A DNA stretch of 64,000 nt, taken from contig ML210206.1 in NCBI GenBank assembly GCA_004369085.1, positions 1 to 64,000 of the forward strand, read 5' to 3'. This stretch comes from Coprinopsis marcescibilis. Lineage: Eukaryota > Basidiomycota > Agaricomycetes > Agaricales > Psathyrellaceae. Position numbers and translations under genes: made by a program. Below are positions 1 through 10,617 of the stretch, one piece after another; position 1 is the stretch's first letter, and each line of letters begins with the position of its first letter. The notes under the pieces are model-generated. The model had not been told where the DNA came from. It saw only the letters and a program-made list of their open reading frames with translations, and did not search any database.

Positions 1-21
1 ATTGCAGCAAATCCTCCTCCT

Positions 22-135
22 AGCCATGCAGCTGGAGCTGTGCCAGAGCCACACTCTAGCCACATGGCCTTCATACAGCAGCCACACTAGAGCCATGCCA
101 TAGCCACACTCCAGCCGCACGGCTCTGGCATGGCC
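22..135. repeat. imperfect short GC-rich repeats (AGCCACACT family)
   Basis: The word AGCCACACT starts at about 47, 80 and 102, with related AGCCATG and AGCCGCAC words between, and ACATGGCCTTCA/GCATGGCCTTCA occurs twice (near 62 and 131). The spacing is irregular, so this is a degenerate minisatellite-like patch rather than a clean tandem array. It lies directly upstream of the transposase remnant, and it could be element sequence or a host flank; no terminal inverted repeat could be identified. Confidence 0.5.
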
Positions 136-149
136 TTCACATGGCAGCC

Positions 150-1959
150 GCAAGGACCTGTGGGGCAGGGTAAAGTACTCCAACGAGGCATGGTGGACAC
201 TTCTCAAGAAGACTCTCAATGACTATAAAATCAATCCAACCAATATCTATGCAGTTAACAAATGTGGATGTCAACCTTACAGCACTGAAAAGGAGTGTGT
301 TATTGGTGGTGTCTAGCCAGGCCCTCACTACCAACAGTGCACTGGAACTTGGGAGAATATCACAGTGCTTGTTTCTACATATATGTGCAGATGGGACATC
401 TCTTCCTCCTGGTATAATCTTTAAAGGCAAAGGCTACATAGTCAAACGGAAACAAGACAACCCTGCTAAAACATTGTCAGCCAATCAAATGCCTCCATGT
501 TCTTGCCTTACTGACCAGTATGCATGGATTGGCTATTCCCAAAAAGGATGGACAGACAATAGAATCAGCATTGACTGGCTCAAGATCTTTGACAAACAAA
601 CAGCTGAGAAGGCAGGAAATGAGTGGAGGCTTCTTCTAGTTGACGGGCATACCTCTCACTACAGCCTTGCATTCCTCAATTATGCCCAAGAACACAAGAT
701 CATTGTGCTCTGCTATCCTTCCCACACAATGCACATCTACCAAGGTCTTGATGTTGTAATATTTGCAATGCTAAAAACAACAACTCAGTCAAGAACAAGA
801 CAAATGGGTGCACACTCACATGGCAGAAATCATGAAAGAAAACTTTCTCAGCATCTATGGATTTGCTCATTGCAATACCCTGTCTGCCAATAACATCAAG
901 ATGGCATTCCAGAAAACTGGCATTATTCCTTTTGACCCCTCTGTAGTAACAGCAAAGGACCTTGCTCCTAGCAAGCCACAGTCCATTCAAGTGAACCTAC
1001 ATGTTGCACTTCCAACACCACTTTGCATCATTGCAAAGGCCCTGCATGAGCTTTTTATAGAAGACAACATACCATTAGAAGATATTAGTGAAGAAGACAA
1101 GCTACCATCACCTTCTGAGGCACAAGTTCCAAGACAGAGACATATCTTAGGGGGTGCTGCAACCAAGCTGGCAAAAACCAGTGTTGGTTACCTGATTGGG
1201 AATCAGTGCACCTCTTCATCATCTCCCATGGTCCACACCACTTCCCAACCTATTATCCATGTACCCTCCAACATCTCAGCACTCCTGGACACTCAGCCAA
1301 AGTCCAAAACCAAAGCTGTCCTTGTTGCTGCACTCCACAAAGCTGACGCCAAGAACAAGGTATTGAAACAGTGTGTTGTCAAGCTGCAAGCATCAAATCT
1401 ACTAAATGAAACCTATTGCAATAAATTGCGCTTCCAACTCATGGCCAAGGAGAAGGCCAAGACCAAGGGAAACAGAGGGAAGCTATTTGGCAATGGGCTC
1501 CTGCTTATGCTGACAAGCAACAAGTTCTATGAAAGGATGGTTCAATTTACAGAATGGCAGAGGGAAGAGACAGAGAAAAAGGCACAGAAAGAGAATGTCT
1601 GGGCACTATGGAGGCAGGCAGTGGAGGAGTGGGAAGTAGAGAGGGCTGAGGCAAAGAAAGAGAACAAGCTGTGCAACGAACAGAGCAAAAAGGCAAAGGG
1701 AGAATGGAAAAAGGCTTAAGCTGCTGCCAAACAAGCCAAAAAGTGCTTCAACTTACTGAAACCCATCAAAGAGCCAAGGCTCATTCTACCAAAAAAGCCA
1801 ACTTTGAAGGAGATTGAGGCTGCAATGGGCAACAGCAGTGACAAGGAAGATAGTGGTGAAGATTCAGAGGAGGAGACAGACAGTGATGATGAAAATGATG
1901 ATGAGAACAACAACAATGATATCAGCAGTGGTGTTTCCCATGGGTGTTCTGTTTGGTGA
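150..1959 (+). mobile_element. decayed pogo/Fot-like DDE_1 transposon (transposase pseudogene)
   Basis: The conceptual product is a DDE-superfamily endonuclease of the Tc1/mariner-pogo class (DDE_1). In the middle part, LLLVDGHTSH and YQGLDVVIF carry the second and third acidic positions, and a Lys/Glu-rich tail of the sort seen in fungal pogo-like elements follows. Coding similarity passes through three frames. Positions from about 160 to 350 read in one frame and contain NIYAVNKCGCQP, where the first catalytic Asp of the family is Asn (257-259). A TAG interrupts this frame at 314-316. Similarity moves to a second frame near 350-375 (ICADGTSLPPGIIFKG) and to a third near 775-790, around an A-run. 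The third frame is cut by TAA at 1717-1719 but resumes in the same frame (AAAKQAKKCFNLLKP) to an acidic tail ending at TGA 1957-1959. The copy cannot make an intact transposase. The family call is confident; the element ends are not visible, and the N-terminal DNA-binding part is absent or lies off the window. Confidence 0.85.
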
Positions 1960-2454
1960 TTTCAGGCACTTTACCTACCTCTTGACGTGGATTCTCTTTT
2001 TCTTGTTTGTATCTCAAGTGTATATCAAATGCCTTGCAGATTCGTGAAGCTGAAACACATAGGTACTAGAATATGTAAAAAAGAATTGAGACTACATGAC
2101 TCTATCTAACTGAAATCTATGCAAAGTGATTTTGTTGGTCTGTTTGATGGTTCATGACTGTACATGTCTCCAGAGCACAATACTTAAACAGATCAACACC
2201 TGCAACAGTGGATACAAAACCAACCAAGACATCAGCTGGTTCCAGGCATTGATGCTGATAGCATTGCTACAACCTTATGAAGATTCCATTCCGGGCAAAT
2301 GGACTTGCCACATGGGTGGGATATCACCCCTGTTTCCTGCGCTGTTTTTGTTGCCCGGGCCGGACAAGCCTGCCTCGTGAATGGGCGACACAGCCACTGA
2401 AAGGAGACAAGGGTTGTGTGATGGGGTTGAAGTGGACAGTCAACCAGTTGTGCC
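1960..2454. other. intergenic, AT-rich flank of the transposon and UBX promoter
   Basis: There is no supported gene here. Open frames in this stretch are short and look like no known family. The left part is AT-rich like the element and may contain its 3' end; the right part should hold the promoter of the UBX gene. No inverted repeat matching the left side was recognised. Confidence 0.5.
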
Positions 2455-4415
2455 ATGAACGACCTCTCCTCGACGCAAGAAGCTGCTGTTGCGCAGCTAC
2501 GCGAGCTCACCAATGGCGGCGACGATGAAGTAGCAATCAGCGTTCTCCGGACTGTAGAATGGGATGTCCAGGTTAGTTGTGGTAGACCTCGCCCACCACG
2601 CGCATTAGTGCTCATATGACGATTTCAGCGAGCTGCAGACATGATATTCGGTAATGTGGCCAGCAGCAGCAACAGGGCCAACGTGACTACGCAAGTCGAA
2701 GAATTTGAGATAGATGACTTGGAGCAGGACGACTCTCCTCGCCGTTCGCAACCTGTACGTTGTTCCACCATGCGTTCGACCGAGTTCCGCCAATTGACCT
2801 CACAGTACAGCCTGCGTCCTCCTCGTTTCTGGCTCTGATGACGAGACCGGTTCTCACAGTCCTCTCATTCCCCTTACACCTCATTTCCAGCATATTCAGA
2901 TTCATATTTGGTGTACTTCGAATCCCATTTCCGCGCTTCCATGGCCTCAACTTCTACAGCCCCCTCCGACCACGCCCACAGTATAGAGGTGGTGCCGACC
3001 GTTGGCTGCGAGAACTCGAGGAAGAGACAGGTGCTATTAGTATCGGGAGAGTCAAAGCACCCAAAGGTGTTTCATCTGGGACCGAGGCAGGCCCCTCTAC
3101 CCTGAGTTCGAGAGGAACAACTAGCGCCGGGGATCCAGTCGACGAGAACCGTCTCCTACTCCCAGATTTTGTATCAGGAACCTACGAAGAAGCCTTGAAG
3201 ATATGTCAGCGCGACTTTAGAGTCGGCTGCATCATTCTGGTCAGCGAAGAACACGACGACGTCGCCCAATTCAAACGGTTCGTACTCTTCCTTTCTTGAA
3301 ACTACCGGTAATTGATCCCGATTACACCGCCTGCACAGCACTACACTCACGGACCCAGCCTTTGTGAAGAGCTTGCACGAAAACAATGTCCTCGTCTGGG
3401 GAGGCGATGTGAGGGACCGGGAAGCATGGAGTGGTACGTCAGGACGGCACATTTCGCCAGACTTGCACACTGATGTCCATTTCGATTTAAAGCTGCGGAG
3501 AAGCTCCAAGCAACAACATACCCCTTTGTTGCATTCGTAGCCCTTCAACCCCGTCGCTCGTTCGGCGCTGGTGCATCATCTAGAAGCTCTGCACCGCCCA
3601 CACTGACAGTTTTATCGCGTCACCAGGGCAAGTCCACGCCAGCAAGTGGCCCAACTTCACCGCAGACACTCCTTCAACACCTTGAAACGCAAGTCCTTCC
3701 TCGGGTATCCGCGTTCTTAGATCGCCTTCGAGGTCAACAACGTGAACGTGAGCGTGACAGGGAAATTCGAGACGAACAGGACCGTGCTTTCCGAGACGCT
3801 GCACGACGTGACACAGAGCGGATTCAGGCGAAGATCGAAGCCGAACGATTGCAGAAAGAGGCAGAACGACATGCAGAAGGGCTGAGAAGGGAGGAGGAAG
3901 CAATGTTGAGGGCAGAAGAAGAGATTCGGGAGCAACAGCGGGAGCACCGTATGAACTGGAGACGCTGGACTCGCCGAGCCTTCGAGGCGAAGCTTGGGCA
4001 GGGATCCAAGTCACTTCGCGTTGCAATTCGACTTCCGAATGGGGAGCGTTCCATCCAACAATTCTCGCCTGACCATACCCTTACCACACTCTACGCAGTG
4101 GTGGATTCTTGCCTCATCCCTGGGGAGTATAGCCGTTCTGAGGATCCTGATTCTGCTCCAGAAGGATCGGGAGACATCGAAGCCTTGCTGGAAGCTCATG
4201 TGCGAAAGCTTCACGACCCCTCCAAGTATTGGGGATTCCGCATCGCATCATCTTACCCTCGCGTCGAGATTCCTTGGGAAGGAGGAGTGCAACTTTCCAC
4301 GATCTCCCATTTGAAGGGCGGCGGACAAGTTGTCGTGGAGTTGGTAGATACCCGTATTTCGAATGGGCACAGCGGCCATGACTCGGATGACGGTTACGAT
4401 ACCGAAGAGGATTGA
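2455..4415 (+). CDS. UBX domain protein, FAF2/UBXD8 type (Cdc48/p97 adaptor)
   Basis: Five exons (2455-2571, 2629-2754, 2811-3277, 3339-3433, 3493-4415) join in frame to 575 residues. Visible order: an N-terminal UBA-like helix bundle (QEAAVAQLRELTNGG); a hydrophobic hairpin around LISSIFRFIFGVLRIPFP, which in this family inserts into the ER and lipid-droplet membrane; a UAS/thioredoxin-like domain (SEEHDDVAQFKR, then VLVWGGDVRDREAW and ATTYPFVAFVALQP); a long Arg/Glu-rich coiled coil (about 3740-3960); and a C-terminal UBX fold (SLRVAIRLPNGERSIQQF) that in relatives docks on Cdc48/p97. The acidic tail DSDDGYDTEED ends the protein. Relatives act in ER-associated degradation and lipid-droplet protein turnover, and that role is inferred here. 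The start was chosen because it is the first ATG that gives the family N-terminus and an in-frame first splice. Confidence 0.9.
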
Positions 4416-4561
4416 ATAGATAGACACCGAGCTACTCCTTTATCCCCTACCATCTTGCGGACAATTAGCTATTTATTCATTCATTCTAGCCACTTGGCCG
4501 TCATTAATTAGCATTCATATTCATGCGATAGTTCTCCTCAACGTAAATGGCTGTTCCAGAT

Positions 4562-5237
4562 TTACTGTGACAGAATGGTGCGGACAAACGATTCGTAGTT
4601 GACGTTGCCGTCGCTGTAGAAATAGGGTAAAACAGTGAGCATGCAGCGGAACAATAGGAGCTTTCATCAGGTCACTCACGCGCCGATCTGGACACCCTTG
4701 AGCAACTCATCGACCTCGTCATCCGACATCTTCTCTCCCAGTTGAGTAAGGACGTATCTAAGCTCTCCAGCACCGATGAACCCGTTACCCTCCTTGTCGA
4801 AGACCTGGAAACCGCGGATGAACTCCTCTAACAGCACATTTAATGCCAATTCCAATCGATCGAGACGAAATCCCGTACCTGGAGTGCCTGCCGGCTTGAA
4901 TCCATCAGGACGATTCAGGATCGTCAAGAATGTTTTGTAGTCAACTAACAATATAGCCAAATCAGCTCAACACATAGATAACGATAACCTTGAAGGACTC
5001 GCTCACCGTCTCTGGGCGCAGAGGAAACAATCTCCGCAACTTCAGCCTGCGTTGGGTTCTGGCCCAAAGCCCTCAGCAAGTCTCCCAATGTTTCCCGGGG
5101 AACAGCACCAGTCCCCCGCTTGTCGAAAAGAGCAAAAGCCTCCTTGTACTCTGAGCATTTCATTCGTTAGGAGCCCGCGCAAGCACAAAACAGAGCAAAC
5201 ACCCGATCTGACCTGCGTTATCGCTCTGTTTTTCCAT
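4562..5237 (-). CDS. cdc4: myosin essential light chain, Cdc4-like EF-hand protein
   Basis: The small calmodulin-like protein has about 143 residues in five exons. The start MEKQSDNA is formed at 5237 and splices in phase to [19 protein letters not shown]. The next exons give [55 protein letters not shown] and [20 protein letters not shown]. This order and wording match fission yeast Cdc4, the essential light chain of myosin II and other cytokinetic-ring IQ proteins. The EF-hand loops are degenerate (DKRGTGAVP lacks several Ca-ligating positions), as expected for a light chain that binds IQ motifs without Ca. An alternative ATG at 5279 would be followed directly by a GT donor, so a 5' UTR or mini-exon variant is possible. 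The gene is head-to-head with the PAC1-like gene, and the likely binding partner, a myosin II heavy chain, is encoded at 35532-43245. Confidence 0.9.
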
Positions 5238-5359
5238 TAGACTGATGGGGCATGGAGAATAAGAGGCAGACTGACCATGTTTAATTGTTATCGAGTGCGA
5301 ACGGTGTACGGAGGAGGAAGGAAAGAAGCAAGTTGAACCAAAACCATGCATGCGCGCGA

Positions 5360-5413
5360 ACGCGTCCATATTTGTCCGCTTGCCTCATTTAGCAGCCGGC
5401 CAAGTAGACGCGT
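5360..5413. promoter_or_regulatory. two ACGCGT (MCB-like) sites in the Cdc4/PAC1 divergent promoter
   Basis: ACGCGT occurs at 5360-5365 and 5408-5413 in the 213-bp region between two divergent start codons. In ascomycete yeasts this hexamer is the MluI cell-cycle box bound by MBF for G1/S transcription; its use in this species is inferred. The hexamer is expected by chance roughly once in 4 kb. Confidence 0.4.
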
Positions 5414-5450
5414 TTCCTTGCTTTCCTCACTCATTCAACAAAAAGACAGC

Positions 5451-6489
5451 ATGGCAAGTTCCTTTGAAGCCTCGTATTTACCCAAAAAATAATACTTTCT
5501 AGAACACAGACCCACTGCAAGATTCCCTTCCTCCCAGATATGCTGTGGAATCGGACGAAGAGGATGAGCTCAATCCCCTCGAACACAGAGTTCGTGAACC
5601 AACAAAGGTCGACATTTCGATCCAAGGAAACATCGAAAAGGGAGGATCCCTGGTCGTCGCAAATACAGAGATTGGCGCTTTCTGGGCAAAAGGAGCTCAT
5701 CTTGGCGAACAAACCGCCGCGATTATGGTCAACAAGATACAGGTGCCTACTTCTCCCAGGCTATGTCTTGTGGAAACGATCTAATCTCGGTGGTACTCAG
5801 GTCGGACTTGTATTCACACCTGCATGGACCCGATCTACGATTATAGTCTCTGAGAGCTTCACGAGGCTACCTCTCAGCTTTATGTATCCATATGCCCAAA
5901 AGATCATCGAAGCTCTTGAGCCAACACAGTAAGAGCGAAAATCCCAGTTGTTTCTTACTGAATTACTGAGCTACGACCACAGAGTGTCCATTTTGGACGT
6001 ATACTCCGTTCCAATCTATACCAGCCAAAATCCACAACGCATCCATGACGCCCCACTCCGATACCTCTGCACAACTGAATCTCCAGTCGTATGTCTTCTC
6101 CTTGCCTACATATCCTTACGAATCCTAACTTTCGACGTTAGGCCTCCGAGCTTCCCCTTTTCGAACCCCCCAACCTTCTCCAAACTACATCTGCCGCAAT
6201 CCTTAGCATTAGCTCACTCCAAAGCGTACCTGTAACTGCAATCCTCGTCCCATTAGCACATGTCCCTCGGCCTGCTCCCAAAGAGCTCCTCCCAACGCAC
6301 TTCCTGCTCTCCTCTGAAATCCCCGACCAATGGACCTCCTCCACGCTGGAAGACGCCCACCGCTTCCTTCTTTTCGCCCTCCAAGAACATTCTACTGAAC
6401 CCTGGCATCTCAAAGGCAGCGAACTGGAACGCCTCACCTCAAGCAGGACCCGAAGAACCGAGATCGGCGAAGGTGGTATGTACCTTTAA
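5451..6489 (+). CDS. proteasome assembly chaperone 1-like protein (PAC1/PSMG1 family)
   Basis: The gene has five exons. A tiny first exon (ATG GCA A, 5451-5457) splices to 5510, and the frame continues through PRYAVESDEEDELNP, VDISIQGNIEKGGSLVV, VGLVFTPAWTRSTIIVSES, SILDVYSVPIY, PLRYLCTTES and ELPLFEPPNLL to a TAA at 6487-6489. The segment LRYL..LPLFEPPNLL..AAILS..PVTAIL corresponds to the best conserved stretch of mammalian PSMG1 (proteasome chaperone, 20S alpha-ring assembly with PAC2). The fungal protein is diverged, so family assignment rests on this C-terminal half. Its role in alpha-ring assembly is inferred from the family. The 3' end is close to the tail of the CSC1-like gene (195 bp, convergent). 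A possible extra intron near GGTGGTATG at 6474 could change the last residues. Confidence 0.65.
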
Positions 6490-6684
6490 CCAACAACATC
6501 GAGCTACAAGGAATTGTATTGTATACCTCCGAATTAAACGATTGTCTATGCTTAAAAGATAAACGTACTAAGGACTAGTGCATGATGGATGGGTATACAT
6601 GTCAAAGGAAGGAAACAGCAAACAAAACAACATCGAAATGGAATAAAAAATCATAAAATGTGTACGCGAATACTACCAATCTAC

Positions 6685-9600
6685 CTACCGAGGGAACTCT
6701 CCCGGAATCGGCTGCCTCCTCCGCTCAGGGTGATGGAAATACGTTCCATACCTCGATTGCCTCGTCGACCGTAACGGACTGCTTGAAGTCGCAGGTCCAT
6801 CCCCTGGGCCATCCGTGCTCAACATCGACTCCGTAATCGACTGATCCAGGCCATTCTCCGTCCCATAATCAACATCATCACTACTTTCCTCCGCCTCCGG
6901 CCACTCGTCATCAGGCAACATAATTACCCCAGTCGCATGGTCAAAGCTCAACCGATGACTGACCTGGCGTTGAGGCACAGGAGCAGCATCTTGCCACGGG
7001 TCAAACAAAGGGTGTTCCATCGCCGGGGTAGGCGCTGTCGACGACTCACCCACAGGAACACGAGAGTCCGGTGGACGAGAGTTTCTCCGGGCAACTTTGC
7101 TCGTTCGCTTCCGCAAAGTCAGTACAACAGCTTCTTGACCATCTTCCGTCCTAGTCGCCCGACCGTTGGTGGTATGATGATTCACAAGGCTCTGGCCCTT
7201 CTTCAGAGGAAGCCAAGGTTCTGGAAGTACACCGTTCAAAGCAGGGTGGCCGTATCTTCTTCGTCCAGTACTACAGTCCACAATGTTTAGTCCAGAATAT
7301 ACAACGCAATGCATATCAAACACGTACTTTAGAACTCCGTTGTACCAGTTCGCCATGGGAGGTTGAGACTGTAGACAAAGGGCCATCAGTCAAAACCGGA
7401 ACAAAGACTCCTCCCATCCACTCACGTAGTCTGTCCGTTCATCCTCCGGAGCAACGTACAGCGTGTCATCGTTCTGCGCATATCTCCTCCTGCTCAGATT
7501 GCTAGAAACACCACAGATGAGTACCAGGATCCGGAAAACGGACCGGGAAAATCTCACCTCTGTGACCAGGTGACAGGGTGCCCCGCCCTCAATCTCAGCA
7601 CATCCGCCGTCTCCTCCCCTCTCTGCACCTCGAATACCGAGCTCAAGCTCACAAACTTGCTCAGCGGCTTCAACGATTTGTCCACATACCACGACCAACA
7701 CACCGTCCCAATCAACAGTGGAACCAACAGCGACGAAATAATATACGATTTTCGCAAGGTGAAGATGCCGATCATGAAAAGCAGATAGACGACGATACCC
7801 CAGACGAGGCGTATAAAGGTGATGGGCCAGGCTTGGCCTTGGGATTCATAAGGCTTGTAGAATACTGAAGAGAACACATTAATCTTCTTGAACGGGTCAA
7901 AGGGAGAAATCTCGCACCGAATAAGAGTTTGTACTTGTAAACAACATACGCCAGTCCGAAGTAGATTGCTCCGAATATGACGATAAGAGGTTGCACAACG
8001 CTGTAGAGCATCGTGATCACAAACATCAAGATTGCTTGCGGGTATACAACGCCATAATTGATCATAGGAGGGGCGTTCAGTTCCGCAAAGTCTATGAAAC
8101 GAGTGTCAAATATGCGCCAGATCGAAACCGAGAAATGCACCGACCTCGAGGAGTGCGCGTGAAGAACATGAGGGAGAACATGCGGGGAATGATAACACCC
8201 AGGTTTAGTAGCTGCAATGGAATGATACCAAGACCTTGAAGGATAACATAGGATAAAAAGAAATGCCTGAAGAGCAAAATTAGCGTAAGAAGCTTGAGGG
8301 GATGATTGAAGAAACCAACCTCGCACGACCTGCTTGCAACGCCAACGCCAGCTTTTCAGGAACCTTTGCAGGCGAATTTGCAAGGTCGCGGACAAGTTGC
8401 CAATAAGTCGTAGCGACCAAGAAGATGAAGATGACGCTGAGAAGCAGGAACAGAAAGTACCTATGCAACATCCATCAGTTAACCGCATCAACTAGCCAAT
8501 CCTATTCCCACTCACTTTTTCAGTAGGGAGTACTCGACCCAACTCCTGGCCCTATACCCCTGCAAATACGTCAAAGCTAATAGAACGAGCATGTCAGAAA
8601 TTAGGGCCAAAGACCAAGGCAAATATACATACCTTCCAAAATGAACGGAAGCAAAGCATTTAACATAATCATAGCGACTGACGGCAACGAGTTTTGTACG
8701 ATGGCTCGGATACGCTCGTTGGAATCTATAAGCTCTCCCAACCTCGGCATAACCTTCTTGATCTCTTTATAACTCAGCAAACTGGCAAGTGCTGAGATGG
8801 GAATAATCCAGAAGAACAAGAGAAGGGCCATAACAGCCAGCACAAAAACATCACGGACTCTGATGTTGCCGGTTGAAGGAATCATATTCGCCCAGACGAT
8901 ATCGCGAGGCTCAGGGGCTGGGTAAGTTGTCATCGACATCGGATTTGGCGAATGAGCTGCCTGGAGTGCGATTTGCTTTGAGGGGTCATCAAAACGAGTT
9001 CGCTGTATAATAGAAAACACTCACAGCACTAGACATCTTTTCGAACGTCACAAACGCAGATCCCGCCGCCCTAAACTTGCCCTTTCTTCTCCTATCCTTC
9101 ACCAAATCATCCGCCTTTCTAAACTCCGTTTCGAGATACTCCAGCGCGTCAATCTTGGGCTTGAACCATGCAGGGCGGATAGTCGGTCTCGGCTTATGTG
9201 GAGTGACGAATCTCGCCTGTGGAGGAGGACCACTCTCCATATCCCCATCCAACGCCGTATTGTCAGGATCATAGCTCTCCACCGTGCTGGGGTTGCCCAC
9301 ATAATCCGTCCACGCCCTCTCCAGTGCCAACAACGCCTTCGTCCTCCGATCCAACAGTATCTTCAAGCTCCCTACATCCCTGCACACCGTCACGCTTTCC
9401 ACAGCCAAATCCATATTCTCAAAGTACTCCGCCAAAGTCCTCTCACCCTGCAGATGCGGTGGAAGATTGGTGACAAGGACGGTCCGCGCAGGTATTGAAT
9501 GGACAAATTCCAACGAGAACAGTTGTCGGGAACGGAGGAACCTTCGGTAATTCTTGTAGGTGTAATAAAGGGCGAGAAGCGTGAAAAGATACGTAAACGC

Positions 9601-10436
9601 GAGGTGAACCGATAGATAGGAATTCGCATCGCTGATAAGGTCGAGCCAATCTGGTCGGCCAAAGGTTCCATTGGTCTTTGGTGGGTCGTTGAAGGTAAAC
9701 CGCGAAGACAGCAGCATAGGCCAATCGTTGTCCCCAGAAGGCCAATCATCAGAGTCGTCATCCATGTCTTTATTATGCTATAACACATCCCAATCAGACA
9801 CACATTGGAAGCCCCTAACAACCAAGACGCACCTTCCAATTCAGTGGCATGAGGATGGTGACGGCGAACAACGAGCAGACCGAAAACAGATAGAAGGACA
9901 TTTTGAAAAAGTTTAACAACTGGCAAGTGGAGTTGAGCTCAAATCAAACAGGAGGCCAGCTCTGTCGAATTACAACTTACCACTGCAGCGTCCAAACCAA
10001 CGATCTGGAGAACGGTGAATTCAGAGGTTCTGATTGTGGGCATAATCCAGCCAAAGAATGCGTTATGGGCATGTGCCTCATGAGGGGAGAAGCCTGTTAA
10101 CACGCATAGTCAATACATGCCCGACCAGGAGGCAGCTGCGGCACACTTACCCTTGAGCTTGGTTCGCGGTGCAAACAGTATTGGCCAACGCGTCCTCCAG
10201 TACGAGAATAACATAAAGGACGTTAGGCCGACGCTTGCAGAGATAATAAGTTGCGTGGTAAACCAAGGACCCTCGAATTTCTCTGGAAACGCAACAAATT
10301 GTTAGAACTATGCTGTTTCCCGGATGAACTCATACATACGCATTGGGGGCGTGCCAGGAGGAGGGCCTCCTCCATTATCGTCATCGTCCTCATCGAAGAG
10401 AAGCTTTAATGCTATTCGACGCCATGTATCAGCCAT
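6685..10436 (-). CDS. CSC1/RSN1-like (TMEM63, PHM7) osmosensitive cation channel family protein
   Basis: This is a large multi-exon membrane protein. It starts at 10436 (MADTWRRIALKLLFDED), followed by the first RSN1_TM helices (EKFEGPWFTTQLIISASVG and PTIRTSEFTVLQIVGLDAAV). The cytosolic PHM7 region has VLVTNLPPHLQGERTLAEYF, an RNP-like fold between helices 3 and 4, and a later AFVTFEKMSSA. Then comes the channel core (PEPRDIVWANMIPSTGN, ALLLFFWIIPISALASL and further helices between about 8900 and 7560). A long, charged, poorly conserved cytosolic tail (PALNGVLPEPWLPLKKG to IPGEFPR-stop at 6685) follows. Relatives are plasma-membrane channels opened by hyperosmotic or mechanical stress in yeast and plants; function here is inferred. 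The promoter is shared head-to-head with the MRF1 gene (181 bp). Exon borders in the 7500-8600 part are only approximate. Confidence 0.88.
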
Positions 10437-10617
10437 TTGGCCGTCGACAACGACAAACGGTGAGGTGGAAAGATAATACACCAGCAAGCAGCCTGAAGCC
10501 TGAGTCTGGCAGCTCTGCAACCCCGCTTGATCGCGACGCCAGAGCTTGGCTGCACCCTTAAAACAAAACATTGATCCAAAGTATCTGTTGCACAGCCACC
10601 ATTACCAGCCCAGCGGT

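Noticed and set aside
808..1719. An apparent separate gene of 303 codons
   Set aside because: It is the C-terminal part of the transposase, in another frame from the upstream part; its stop at 1717 is an internal lesion, since the same frame resumes immediately.
9389..9926. A 178-codon minus-strand frame within the CSC1-like gene
   Set aside because: It is an out-of-frame shadow; the correct frame carries the VLVTNLPPHLQ motif.
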